From the NCBI GenBank assembly GCA_024291935.2, contig CM044316.1, forward strand, positions 78,260,501 to 78,324,500: a DNA stretch of 64,000 nt, in the 5' to 3' direction. The position numbers and the translations under genes are program-made. The DNA comes from Okapia johnstoni. Its lineage: Eukaryota > Chordata > Mammalia > Artiodactyla > Giraffidae. The notes beneath the pieces are model-generated. The model ran no database searches and was not told where the DNA came from. It was given only the letters and a program-made list of their open reading frames with translations. Within the stretch, counting starts at the first letter, position 1; every line of letters starts with the position of its first letter. Positions 1 through 11,981 of the stretch are shown in pieces.

Positions 1-1379
1 TATGTCAGCAAATTTGAAAAAGTCAACAGTGGCCACAGGATTGGAAAATGTCAGTTTTCATTACAATCCCTAAGAAATTCAGTGCCAAAGAATGCTCAAA
101 CTATTGGACCATTGCACTCATTTTTCATGCTAGCAAGGTTACGCTCAAAATCCTTCAAGCAAGGCTTCAGCACTACATGAACTGAGAACTTACAGACGTG
201 TAAGCCGATTTAGAAAAGGTAGAGGAACCAGAGATCAAATTGCCAATATTTGTTAGGTCATGGAGAAAGAAAGAGAATTCCAGAAAAACATCTACTTCTG
301 CTTAATTGACTACACTAAAGCCTTTGGCTGTGTGGATCACAACAAACTGGAAAATTCTTAAAGAGATGAGAATACCAGACCACCTGACTTGCCTCCTACA
401 AAATCTGTATGCAGGTCAGAAAGCTGCAGAACCAGAAACGGAACAACTGATGTGTTCAAAATTGGGAAAGGAGTACGGCAAAGCTATATATCGTCATCCT
501 GCTTATTTAATGTGTATGCAGAGTACATTATGTGAAATGCCAGACTGGATGAATCACACACTGGAATCAAGATTGCCAGGAGAAATATTAATAACCTCAA
601 ATATGCAGATGCTACCACTCTAATGGCAGAAAGGGAAAAGAAACTAAAGAGCTTCTTGATGATGGTGAAAAAGGAGTGAAAAAGCTGGCTTAACACTCAG
701 CATTGAAAAACTAAGATCATGGCGTTCAGTCCTATCACCTCATGGCAAATAGAAGGGGAAAATGTAGAAGCAGTGACAGATTTCATTTTCTTGGGCTCCA
801 AAATCACTGACGACTGTGACAGCAGCCATGAAATTAAAAGATACTTGCTCCTTTGAAGGAAAGCTGTGACAAACCTAGACAGCGTATTCAAAAGCAGAGA
901 CATCACTTTGCCAACAAAGGTCTGTATGTATAGTCAAAGCTATGGTTTTTCCAGTAGTCCTGTATAGATGTGAGAGTTGGACCAGAAAAAAGGCTGAGCA
1001 CCGAAGCGTTAATGCTTTTGAACTGTGGTGTTGGAGAAGACTCTTGAGAGTCCCTTGAACAGGAAGAAGATTAAACCAGTCAATCCTAAAGGAAATGAAC
1101 CCTGAATATTCATTGGAAGGATTGATGCTGAAGCTGAGGCTCCAATACTTTGGCTGCTTGATGTGAAGAACCAACTCATTGGAAAAGACCCTGATGCTGG
1201 AAAGGATGGAAGGTAATAGGAGAAGAGGGTGACAGAGGATGAGATGGTTGGATGGCATCACTGACTCAATAGACATGAGTTTGAGCAAACTGCAGAAGAT
1301 AATGAAGGACAGGGAAGCCTGGCATACTGCAGCCTATGCTATCACAGAGTCAGACATGACTTAATGACTAAACAACAAC
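1..1379 (+). mobile_element. BovB LINE (RTE clade), 3' part, decayed
   Basis: This is the 3' portion of a BovB non-LTR retrotransposon, entering already inside the element at the window edge. It encodes the reverse transcriptase and C-terminal region of the BovB protein but is broken by stops and frameshifts; for example the conserved block corresponding to FIDYAKAFDCVDH is split near 300-345. The catalytic YADD box reads YADA at 602-613 (second aspartate codon gat changed to gct), so the copy is dead. It ends in the usual BovB tail near 1340-1379, where the cagacatgac motif is followed by an aacaaca-type repeat. The short frames 306-623 and the antisense frames here are by-products of this decayed element. 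The full extent lies outside the window. Confidence 0.93.
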
Positions 1380-1535
1380 ACACTTTTTAATAAAATTTTT
1401 ATATAAGAAAAACTTCTATAATGAGTTCTTGAGTGAGACTGTTCCTGTTATCTCATTTTAGTTAAAGCCTCAAGGCTGATAAATGATAAATAACACTGTA
1501 GTCTAAAGAATAAAACAAGTAGTCATTGCTCCCTC

Positions 1536-1751
1536 TGCTGCTGCTGCTGTTTAGTCGCTCAGTTGTGTCTGACTCTTTGCGAGCCCATGGACTATAGCCT
1601 GCCAGGCTCTTCTGTCCATGGGATTTTCCAGGCAGGAATACTGGAGTGGGCTGCCATTTCCTTCTCCAGGGGATCTTCCCAACCCAGGGACAGAACCTGT
1701 GTCTTCTACTTGGCAGGCGGACTGTTTACAATTGAGCCACCTGAGAAGCCC
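1536..1751 (-). mobile_element. Bov-tA/BOV-A2 SINE
   Basis: Reverse-oriented ruminant tRNA-related SINE. The tail side (cagttgtgtctgactcttt) is on the left and the tRNA-like head, which reads gggcttctcaggtggctc on the minus strand, is on the right. A short CTG run at 1536-1549 forms the variable tail. Open frame 1563-1820 is a translation of the SINE and not a gene. A possible 7-bp flanking repeat (ctccctc, 1529-1535 and 1756-1762) is too weak to claim as a TSD. Confidence 0.92.
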
Positions 1752-1763
1752 AAGACTCCCTCA

Positions 1764-4700
1764 GAAATAGTCCGATTTGTCCTTCATGTTCACCTCCATG
1801 ACTCCAACCAGGCTTTATAATGATAAGACTAAAAATTCCAGGAAAGTGGTTGAAATAGTAGAGTTTGTGAGAGCAGATGACTGGAGCTAGGGAAAAACTG
1901 CATACCGTCTCCTCACTCAGCCACGTGAAAGAGGCTCCAAAGAAATCAGTCTTAGAGGTTAGGGGTGGGGGTGTTGGTTTTTACAGAGACTGACATTTCA
2001 TTTATTGGTTGGATATTTGTGTATGCAGATAAAGAGGCAATTGGAGAGATGAGAAGGAAAGGGAGGGCGGTGGTCTCACATCCTATACCATTGCTGTTAG
2101 GCAAGACTGGGAAGGATTTTTGTGAGCCACATGGATGTCACACCAGGTGATCAGATCTGAGCTATCGAAAAGTACCCCAGCCAGGAGGCTGGCTTGACAT
2201 TTGTGCAAAAGAAGCTGTAGTAGGGACCTCAGCACCCAGGAACTAGAAGAGAGGTGGTTTATAGAAGTCTTCTGAGGTCATCGAGAGAGAGCATGTTATA
2301 TGCTTATCCCAGAGAGCTAATCTACAGCCAAGAGGAAACCAGTGGTATGAAGTGCTTCTTCCTTGCAAGCCTCCTCTTCTGAGCTAACACTGGAGGAATG
2401 AGGGGTAGAACCAAGTGAGGGAGAAGAGGACAGTCAAAGAATAGACTAGCTTCCCTCCTTCTTCCTACACGTCCTTGAGGCATATATTTCCAGGATAGGG
2501 GAATCTAGGTTTTGTAGGGTCTTATATAATTCAGGGAATCATCTTTACTGAGTTGGAATACATATTTACAGTTTTGTACGAGGCCCCAGAAAGTTCAGAG
2601 CCCTGACCTTCATTATCTTTGCCGGAAATCCAGTACTTAAGGGACCGAAGAAAAGAACCATGAATTGCATATGACACTGATGTCTTTATTTAGTAGAGGA
2701 AGATTTTTAAAAGTCCAAAATCAGTCAGTCTCTCTATCTGTCTACCTATCACCATAATGGGGGTGTTCCTATAATTGAAAGTAATGGAAATCTAGGTTGT
2801 GCCCAAGATGTGATCAGAGAGCACAGAAAGTAGGCCTGTCATGGTATATGAAAAGGCAGCGGTTGGAGAATAATAAAGTCACTTCCTGATTGTATTCCCA
2901 GAATATGTAATAACCTCAGCTCTAATTCCTTGTAAAACAGTCAGGAAAAAATTAGTACTTTATAATTACCTAAGTTAAACCCATTAATTAGATGTTAATA
3001 ATTATAGATAAATAATTAATGATAGAATGAGTGCAATCACTTCAGAGTTCCTAGACGTGGACAAAAATGCCAGAGGAACAAGGTCTAGAAGGCAGATTGT
3101 TGGTTAAGACAGAGGTCTAGGTTCATTTGATTTTTGATCTCACAGAGGACATAAGGACCATTATTTTGCCTGAGTCATTTTGCATCTCTGTTGTAACAGT
3201 TTCAATTGTGAACAGGATTTTTTTTTTCTTTTCTCGTAAAGAAGGCATTCTCTGCTAGTCTTATAATCAAATAATAAGAGATTGTGACCACCTTATTAAT
3301 TCAGTCCATGCCCCAAAGCAGAATATCTTCCTTAGGCACCTGATATCTGATCAACTTTACGCCATTATTCTGTTACCATCTAGTGCCCTGTATTTCAATG
3401 GGAACATGAAAACTCCAGAAACACCTGTCCAGGAAGCAGCGTTTCAGTTTTATGAAGATTTCTGACAGCAAATACAGGAAACATTAGAAGTCTGGCTAAA
3501 GGCTATCAAAAATGCTCAGATAATATTTAGAAAGTTCATCCATGAGTTTATATTACAAGGTAACCTATATTGTCTTAAGACTTCATTGAACACTTAGTGG
3601 ATAAGATAGCTTCTCAAATTTTTGGACAAAAGAATTCTCAAAAAAGTGTCTTTGTGGTTGTTGTTAATTCTCTGCCTAAGCAATAAACAACTTGAAGATA
3701 AAACTTTTCTTTATATTTCTGGTGAGCCTCAGATCTGGCTTGGAACACAACAGGTACCCAAGAATATTTGTGAACCAATCATTTGAATCATCAAACCTAT
3801 TACCAATGTGATGAGTTGGGAAATGTAACTGTTATTAATAATTAGGATGGATGACAAGAGGGAAGAGAGGCTAGGATATAGCTTTACTTCTGAATGTCCA
3901 TTTTGGTAGTTGCCAAAAATTTAAGTTCACACAACTGGACAACCTTCTATGTAACAGGATTGATGAAGCCTAGGTTTCTAAAGTAGAAATTAAGCCATCC
4001 TGGGTTAAATGAGCTTGTGACTGGAATAACTAAAATGTAATTAGAGTCCAAGTCTGTGGGGTATGGGATCACTAGCACTGGCATCTCACTGAACTGGAAT
4101 CAGAGTACAGACTGAATGGCACAGCTGTCAATCACTCAGAAGTGGCAGCTGTAAGTGACTGTAGGGGTCTGCTCTATTGAGAGTTTTAGAAAGAGCGAGA
4201 GCAGCGCAAGAAAACGCGCCCTCTCGCTGACCTTAGCTTGGAAAGCCACGAGCCTTGTCAGTCTTGTCTGTAAGACTTTCCCCCCCAGTCTCAATGAGGG
4301 CCTGCATAAGGTGCTCTTTTTATCAGGGGAACACTCACACTACAGGAAGTAACACTCTCAAAGTAGAACACATGTAAGTAACAATAGTAGCACCTTCAAC
4401 TTGAAAGCTCAAAGTCACCCAAGTAGCGCTTTCATCTGGAACAAAAAGACCTGGAGGATATTTTTAGTAATAGTCCTGATCATGGAAAATGCATCTGCTC
4501 TGGGGATTTCAACTTGCGTGTCTACTTTGGGGACTAAGCCAGAGTGGGAATAGGGTTTGAGAGGTCTTTTAACAGCCTTACACACGCTGAACTGCCTGCA
4601 GCCTCTAATAAATGGATGCTTAATATTAGGATCATCTCTTTTTGCATCAATATTTCTCCCTGGGCTGTTCTTTCTACTCTTCAAGGCTTAAATATATTTT

Positions 4701-5234
4701 AAGAATTCATAGTCCTTAACTCAGGTTGAAAAAGCTAATCAGATGACAGATTCTATCAGTTCTTCCTCAACAGTGAATCACAGGTCCTCTCTCTTGTCCC
4801 ATTTCTCCGGTTGCCTTTCTAGACCCTGAGGGTTCATCATGTTACCCTAGTTTAACACATGTGTATGTGCTTCTGATTAGGCTTTGCTGTCTGTCTGTCT
4901 CGTCTTTCTTCTAGTTTATCCATCTTGCAAATCACTGCTGGACATACCTGCAAAAAGGGTAACTTCAATGACCCTCGTCAAGAGATTTTTTTTTTTTTAA
5001 GGTAAGAGATGAAATCCCGTCTAACTCTTCATTTTGATGTTTAAACCTACTTTTCTCATCCTATAGTGCCTTCAAAGACACTATACTTCTGTTCAATTTG
5101 TCTCTCTACTGTTTTTCCTATTGATACCATGTTTGACATCAATTTTTGACTTTTGGATTGTTTATTTCTCATGTACAAGCCTTGGCCTATTTTTCTACTT
5201 TCTAGGACCTCTTTCCAAGCCTGTTTTGAGCTAC
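1764..5234. other. Unassigned intergenic or intronic DNA
   Basis: No gene, RNA gene or recognisable young repeat. Around 3695-3790 the text vaguely resembles the 3' end of an L2/MIR-type repeat (an aggtaccc...aatatttgtgaa motif), too eroded to annotate separately. Short open frames (1965-2150, 4155-4352, 4415-4684 minus, 5056-5238 minus) have no recognisable domain and no supporting signals. A T-rich run sits at 4986-4999. Confidence 0.6.
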
Positions 5235-5534
5235 CCATCCATCACTCAAAGCCCTTCTCAGATGTGTTCTCTCCCTGAAACTTTCTGATGTCTTGAAGTC
5301 GTTAACTTCTTTTGAATTCTTCAAATATATTGTTAACATTTTTGACCGTTGTATTGTTGACCCTATCAACTGTTAATTATCAACAACCCCTTTTATAGGA
5401 GGTATTCTTATACTTCTCTTATTCTTCCCTCAAAGCTGTAAATTTCTGGGACTAGGGCTCTGGGACTCTGTCTTATTCAGCCCGCAGTGCCTGAAGTGGT
5501 ACCCTGGTTAGGAGTCAATCTGTACGACTACAGC
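5235..5534 (+). mobile_element. Probable L2 LINE 3' remnant
   Basis: Eroded text follows the order of the mammalian L2 3' region: a cttctcagatgtgttctc block, a stretch resembling the L2 motif around tgtaagctccttgagggcagggact (seen as ctgtaaatttctgggactagggctctgggactctgtctta), then cagtgcctgaagtgg. Divergence is high, so this rests on pattern recognition rather than alignment. Confidence 0.5.
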
Positions 5535-6749
5535 TTATGTAACTGCGTGTTTCATTACATATATATTTTAAACATATTTGAATTAAATAGATAAAACAAT
5601 CAGAGTCACATCAAAGAGAAAATGGGCCACATCTTACTTTATGGTTACTTAATTCTTCAGTTGGCTTCCTTTTCTTTTCCTATTGAAAACAGCTCCTAAA
5701 CGACTGTGTAAGTGGCAGGTTTTTTTGTTTTCTGTTTTTTTTTTTTTTAATGGAAAGGTTACAACGCTTGAACACATGATTCAGAAGCCGAAAAGGATAA
5801 TTAAGTCACTCTTGCAATGACATGTTTTAAATGGAGTGCTTTTCTATCAGTTATATCTACCTGAAGAAGAATATTAAGGATTTTTTTTTCCACCTACGAC
5901 TTTGTCACATAATAAATTGTATTGGAAACTTTTGTGTGCCCCTTCTTTAAAATAGCATACCCAACTTCAATATAGCCTTAGATGGCATGCTGATCACTTA
6001 AGAACATCACTTACGAATTATTTGCCAAGTTATTTTTACAGACCAGAGTTTCTACTGAGGGAAATGATTTTAAATGTTCGGCTGACTTGGGCCTCCAACA
6101 AATAGTGCTTGTCAATAAATATTAAAGAATCATATGAATATGGAGCTGGAAGTCTGAGTTATAGCTCCACCATGGGATTTAGTATCCTCCTCTCACCATA
6201 CCTGGGGTATGAAGGCTAAAAGGTCTGTTGCAAATCCTGTTTTATTCATTGAGAAACGTCCACTGAGGACTATACTTGAAACTTTTGCAACTGTTGAGGA
6301 CTTCTATAATAAAGCAGGTTTTTTCCCTGCGTCATCTTATCAGAAAAGAAAACCGCTGATGAGACTTCAGTGCTGCTTTCAAAAATGCCATCTTCCTTTT
6401 GAATTCTGGATATAAAATGTAGGATCTGAGACGCCAACTGAGGGAATTTGGAATGTGAGACTTTGTTTTGTTTTCATTGAACACTTCAGGAACAGAAGAT
6501 TAAATAATTAACCTAAAAAAAGCCACATTCAAAGGGCTGGGTTTTGTCCAGGGTAGCTTGGGCTGTGGAAGAGCTGACGGACATTTCTCAGCTCTCCTTT
6601 GGCTGTGTTTCAGAGGCCTAACCACAAGTGGTCAGGGGTTCAGAAGTGGATGGATTGTCTTCTTGCTTTTATCATCGGCGTGTACTGTGACCTCAGTGGT
6701 CATTTACCCAGCACTGTTTCTGTTCGTGTTTAATGATCCTGGAATGTGA
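5535..6749. other. Unassigned DNA
   Basis: AT-rich stretch with simple T runs (for example 5734-5748 and 5880-5890). Open frames 6209-6415 and 6558-6749 have no recognisable domain. Nothing else could be supported. Confidence 0.55.
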
Positions 6750-6895
6750 GAGTGCAGTGATTAGGGGCTGGACTCAGAGCCAGGCTGCCTGGTTTGAATC
6801 ACTGCTCTGCCACCTAGTAGCCCTCTAGCCTGCGGCAAGTCGTTCGACCTCTCTGAATGGGTTTCCTCACCTCTCTGACGCTAGGTCTGGGTAAA
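6750..6895 (+). mobile_element. MIR SINE remnant
   Basis: Ancient mammalian-wide tRNA-derived SINE. The order gattaggggctggactcaga, gccaggctgcctggtttgaa, ctgctctgccacctagtag, gcaagtcgttcgacctctct and gggtttcctcacctctctga follows the MIR core closely. It is truncated at the 3' side. Confidence 0.85.
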
Positions 6896-8041
6896 ACATC
6901 AGTGCAGCTTAGAGCTACTCTCATCTGGGTCCTTTCCCATGAGTCTTTTCTGACTGTGCTAAGCCCCAAACTCCTGAGCTGAAGAATTCAGTTTGCTCTT
7001 CCGAAGGAGTGTGAACACGGTGACTTCTGAATGCCTGAGTAAGTTAGACCAGAGAGACAACCTGGGCTCCTATGATTTTTCTCAAGAATGGGGGTAGGGG
7101 TTATCCAGGCTTCATTTTGAGGCTGTGTCGCTACTGCTAGTGGACGTGAAACCCCAGGGGGGATTTCCAGCTCTGACTCACCCTAACCTGAACACACTGG
7201 ATACAGTCAGAACCCACTGGGTTGAAGAATGAAGCAAGTCAAATCCTTTCTTGACTCACTCTTGGCTCCCTCTCAACATGAAGCCTTATCTTCTCCAGTG
7301 TCTCATCTCACCATTGGCCTTTTCTTTCCTGAAGTGAACTTGAGCCGTGCTAGAAAGTCTGACCATCTTGCTACTGCTTTTCTGCAAGGGCTGATGCTGT
7401 TCTCTGAGGCTGGTTGTCTGAGTAGCAGAGCGCGATCTCCCGTGCCCAGCGCTGAGGAACAGTTTCTGGGAGCCTGTGGAAAGTATGCATTATTGGCATA
7501 ATAGATCAAGCCTTTCATGAACATAAAAGAAAGGAATTACAAGGTACTTGCTGACAGGGAATTGTAGCTTGAGAGGGCACTCAGGGGCCAGATACACTAA
7601 AAGCATTTTGGCACAGCGAAGTGTATTTCCTGGACAGATGTGTTTCATTCGTGATGGAAGGGCCTCACACTTCTCTCGCGTTCTAACACGCTGGTTACAA
7701 GTCAGCTGCAGCCATGTTGTGTCAGATACTGTTATCACAGGAAGTTCAATGTTGTCACCCCCTGACGGTGACATTACTTCAAGAAAACCAGACCAGAGCT
7801 GTCTTGTGAGAAGGAGAAAACGTTTTTCTTTCGTGTTTTCTCCTTTCATCTTGGTGGTCAGATCAGGTTAAAAGTGGCAGCGTTGGTCTTGGTGTTTATG
7901 CCGCATTTCGCCTTTTCTGATTTCTCCTTATAGATTCCATGCAGTGTGAGAATTGCATTCAGAAGGGCTAGCTTGCAAAAGTGTCGCTTAGAAAGAATGG
8001 AGGTGTTTTGTTTTGCTTCATTTTCTCACAGAGAGAAAGAG
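6896..8041. other. Unassigned DNA, slightly GC-richer, overlapping two-strand ORFs
   Basis: No repeat recognised. Medium-length open frames overlap on both strands (7229-7501 plus, 7303-7524 minus, 7490-7849 minus, 7548-7871 plus). Frames open on both strands at once are expected when base composition simply has few stop codons. None shows a domain, signal peptide or convincing splice pair, so I do not call a gene. Confidence 0.5.
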
Positions 8042-8050
8042 AGAATTCTT

Positions 8051-8234
8051 TTACCCACATTTTATTTCATGGAAGTATGATTGATTTACAATGTTGTGTC
8101 AGTTTCTGGTGTACAGCAAAGTGATTCAGATACACATATATATAATATAGTTTGTATTTGCAAATCCCAAACTCCCAATCGACTCCCTTCCCCACTCCCC
8201 CTCTCCCCTTGACAATCACAAGTCTGTTCTCTAA
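8051..8234 (-). mobile_element. L1 LINE 3' UTR fragment, 5'-truncated
   Basis: Minus-strand L1 3' end: the motifs gatttacaatgttgtgtcag, gtacagcaaagtgattcag, a short TA run, then the C-rich ctcccaatcgactcccttcc block and acaatcacaagtctgttctct are all typical of artiodactyl L1 3' UTRs. A perfect 9-bp repeat, agaattctt (8042-8050 and 8235-8243), flanks it and is taken as the TSD. The insertion is therefore only about 184 bp long. Confidence 0.85.
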
Positions 8235-8243
8235 AGAATTCTT

Positions 8244-9440
8244 CATTAAAAAAAAAAAGATTATTAACATGTTAGTGAAGTCACAAAATATAATCTCTTC
8301 CTACTGTTATGTATGAGAAAATCTGGAAGGTAGAAGTTATTTTCCTCCAATTTTCACACCAGCTACAATGTTTCAGCCTTCTTTACACCCGTTATTTTCT
8401 GCAGAGCCAAATAAGTAGATTCAGAGTTTTCCTTGCCCTCGAGAGCCCCTTTTCATCATAAAGTCTAATAAGGCCCCAGACATAACTCCAGTGTCCCAGA
8501 CTGCCCTTTACACCAGACGAAAGGTAAAACGAGCCGATCAAGTAATAAACTACAAACTGATGCAGGCAGTGAGGACAGAAGACTGGTTTTGTGCCCTGTA
8601 ACGTCTGCATAAAAGTAGAGAATCTGGTTAAAAACATTGGCGGCAGCCAGTTACCGGAATAGCTAGCACTTCCAGGAACAAATGCATTCCTAATGAATCT
8701 GCGGACACTGCATTTACCGCAACAACAGCAGACTTTCTCACACATGCACTCCACAGTGCCCGCCTGCACGGGCTTTATTGACCTTCTGCAAACACTGATG
8801 GAGGAGCGGGCTGCCAGAGAGTGAGAGGCAGGGAGCCATCCAAAACATCTTGGAAAGGCCTCTGAGAGAATTTTTTAGTGTTTAGAAGACATGCTATTCT
8901 TCTCTCTGCCAAAAGTCATTTTTTTTTGGGGGGGGGGGTTGTTGTTGAAGAATTCAAAGACTGAAAAAATATATATATATGGTTTTCTAATGACATAGTC
9001 AGGCAATCCCTTCCAAAACCCACCATACCTGCTGAGATTTTGTATCATTCTAAAGCGGCTCAAGTGTCTTGATTATAGTGTAAACACACATTCTGACTGA
9101 CTGAGAAAGGCTTTTTTTCCCCTTTCACTGCTCTTTTACATGGTTTAATAATCTTCCTGTGTAATGAACAGTAAGTCTAGCGTGAAGGAATACCTTCTAC
9201 AGGACACAACCTTGCTGAAACACTAAATAGTTTGGGCCTTGGAACTGACTGAAGAGAGAACAGCTTTTTCACATCTGACTATAGCCAGAGGAATGAAAGG
9301 CTTTAAAGAGTATTTTAGGCAGCTCAAAGTCACCACCTGATTCACCGTTGGCTACTAATGACAGCCTAATACATCCTGATAAATATGAAACTACAAGTTT
9401 CATGTTGGAGGAAAATTCTCTATAAATGAAATAATTTTTA
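8244..9440. other. Unassigned DNA with a T9G11 tract
   Basis: No gene recognised. A minus-strand open frame at 8392-8769 (125 codons) is rich in cysteine near its N-terminus (Cys cluster around residues 9-19) but matches nothing I know and lacks supporting signals. At 8919-8938 nine T residues are followed directly by eleven G residues. Confidence 0.5.
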
Positions 9441-9560
9441 TCCATTTATATATATATATATAATATATATATAAAACTGAGCCAATTTGCTGTATAGCAG
9501 AAATTAACACAAAATTATAAATCAGCTATACTTCAAAAAATATTTTTAACAGAAATAGAA
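9441..9560 (+). mobile_element. L1 LINE extreme 3' end
   Basis: A TA-rich run (about 9448-9473) is followed by ctgagccaatttgctgtata, gcagaaattaacacaaaatt and aaatcagctatacttcaaaa, the terminal segment of artiodactyl L1 3' UTRs in forward orientation. No TSD was identified. Confidence 0.8.
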
Positions 9561-10971
9561 AAAAAAATAATTCTTTTCCTGAGAAGTGTTTTACATTCTT
9601 GCACTTGGCCAAGCTGGCTAAAGGTTAAAAATTTCAGGTACTCAAACATTACCACCTTGTTCTTTATGGAAGAGCTGACCTCCCCCCAAAATATCTCACT
9701 AACTGAAATAATTTAGTTCTTCTGGCAAAATACTATAACTAAAGTTGGCATCCATTTGCCTCTTCTTTTAGGCACTGAAATTAAAGTCATAGCATTCTTC
9801 ATCCAAGATCTGTTATGTCTGTGAACAATAAAAACCGATGGTGATATTAGTTGCTGGACTCCAGGTAAATTACTCGTAGCTGTCATCACCATCGTATTCT
9901 CTGCCCCACCCTAAACCAAACACAGATAGAGACAATGGTGCCAGAACAAATTGCAATAAAACATTGAATCCTCAAGCAGCTATTCTGTGTATAGATCTGG
10001 GGTAAATAAATTATACAACTGCCACAAATGCACATTTATCATTTCATCTTGTCTGTGATGTTACTGACTCAACTAAAGACCACATCCAGTAAAACCCTGT
10101 TTTAATGACCAGCTCCAGACATCAAATTTATGCTGCTCTGGTTGCTTGTGGTTGGAACTCTAACTATTGAATAAATGGCTCTGTCTTCAAAAGATTGGGT
10201 TGACCTGCTGATTTGAAACCGCTTCCCAACAGCAGTTAACAGCGGCCACCCAGCTGAGATCAGAGGAGTTGAAACAGGCCTTTATGACAGACACAAGGGA
10301 AGAAGTTATCTGTCAGACAATCATGACTTAAAAGCATCCCAGAATCCTAGATCTGTAAATAACCAAAGGCACTAACTACCACGTGTTCATCCCAAACATC
10401 ACCAGTTCCTGTGTAATTGAAGAAAAGCGGTATCTTTAGTTTTCACCCCGACTACAATCTCATTGGTCCGTTTCTCTGCTTGTTAGCATGTGAACCAATG
10501 GTAGTCAAGGCAAGTGAGAGAATATACAGGTCGTATGTGAGACTTCTTAATAACTGAGCAGATGAAAAGAGATACACACTTGACTAAAATATTGTGAAAA
10601 TGATGTTTTGAGACTTTGCTTTTCAAGGGTATGAGATACATAAGAATATGATACCTTGAAAGATCTCCCCTACTTGATATATTTCATGAACTCTAGTCAC
10701 CTCTTTCTAGTTTTTGTTGCAGTTATTCCTCCTGATTCTGGTTATTGCTCCATTTGGGAAACATTTCTTTTCAGCATGTAAGCAGCTGGTCCAATGTGTG
10801 TTATATTTGTTTATGATTTTTGCTGATGTTTCTTTAAATTAGCCTATTGGCAATATTATCACCTAGCCACATTTTATTGTGGGAGATTTTTACTTTCCTG
10901 TAATATCTGCTTGGCTGAAAAGAATGGTTGGTGTCAAATTATCCATAGCCTTGAGTGGGATATAATATGTT
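9561..10971. other. Unassigned DNA
   Basis: No gene or repeat recognised on either strand. Composition is AT-rich and frames are short. Confidence 0.5.
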
Positions 10972-11162
10972 TGAACTTTCCCTGGTGGCTCAGCTGGTAA
11001 AGAATCCACCTGCAGTGTGGTAGACCTGAGTTCGATCCTTGGGTTGGGAAGATCCCCTGGCGATCTTTTCCCCTGGGAAAGGCTACCCACTCCAGTATTC
11101 TGGCCTGGAGAATTCCATGGATGCAGAGAGTCAGATATGACTGAGAAACTTTCACTTTCTTT
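10972..11162 (+). mobile_element. Bov-tA/BOV-A2 SINE
   Basis: Forward-oriented SINE with the head at actttccctggtggctcag, the tRNA B-box-like gagttcgatccttgggttgg, the ctccagtattctggcctgga block and a tail ending ctgagaaactttcactttct. It lacks the middle segment that usually separates the attccatgg and gagtcaga motifs, and carries a small extra insertion (near 11062-11075) that partly repeats the cctggg motif. Antisense open frames 10890-11090 and 10934-11155 are SINE translations. Confidence 0.92.
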
Positions 11163-11981
11163 ATAACCTACAAGAAAGACCTTTTATAAAGACTTCTACC
11201 TGGACCCACACCCAGGGCTTCTGATTTTACTGGTGTGAAGTAAGTTCTGAGCATTGTATTAAAGAAAGACAATCTCTTCACATACACTGATTAGGGTTCC
11301 AAAAAAAAAAAATGATTCAAAGCAAAAGGCCTTATTGAAGGGATAACTTATAAAAGTGTGAGCAACATTAATATGACAAAAAGAGAAGGTGGCCAGAAAT
11401 TAGAAACATCTAGAATCCATTTAGCCTCTAAGCCAGAACTGTAAGGACAAAACTATTGTTAGAGAAGTGATTCCCAAACAGAAAAAGACTTAGGAAAAAA
11501 TACTCTGACCTCTCTCCTCTGTCTACCTGTCTTCTATTACAGCCTCCCATTGGCTGAACCCAGTGGGCAAGGGAATCCAGGTGGTGCATTGTGTGGTCTT
11601 ATCCTCCTGGGGCCAGAACATGGTAGAGAGGATGGAGAATGCATAACAAATGGAAAATAACAATATAATAGGTAACTCTTCTGAAGAGCCAAGTTTAAGT
11701 ACTTCTGCTATAGACAGTGGGAGGATCAGAAAGATCTGTTTCACACTTGAAACAGACACCAGAGAGGAATACTACACATCCAGTGTCACACAGGACACAT
11801 GAAGTTTGGGAGTTGAAGGTCTCCCAAGTTATCAAACATGCAACTGCTGTGATGAAAATGATATTCAAGGAAAATTAATTTTGCAACAAGGTACAGAAAT
11901 ATCTTTAAAGAAAAAGGTGTTACAGGCAAAGACAGAAGTTTGGAAAACAGGTGAGAGTTCAAGGGTGAAATTTTAGGATTC
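11163..11981. other. Unassigned DNA
   Basis: No gene or repeat recognised. The minus-strand frame 11523-11759 (78 codons) has no identifiable domain. Confidence 0.5.

Noticed and set aside
8392..8769. 125-codon minus-strand frame with a cysteine cluster
   Set aside because: No family recognised, no upstream promoter or splice evidence, and the Cys cluster comes from a short aca/gca-rich stretch. Kept as unassigned DNA.
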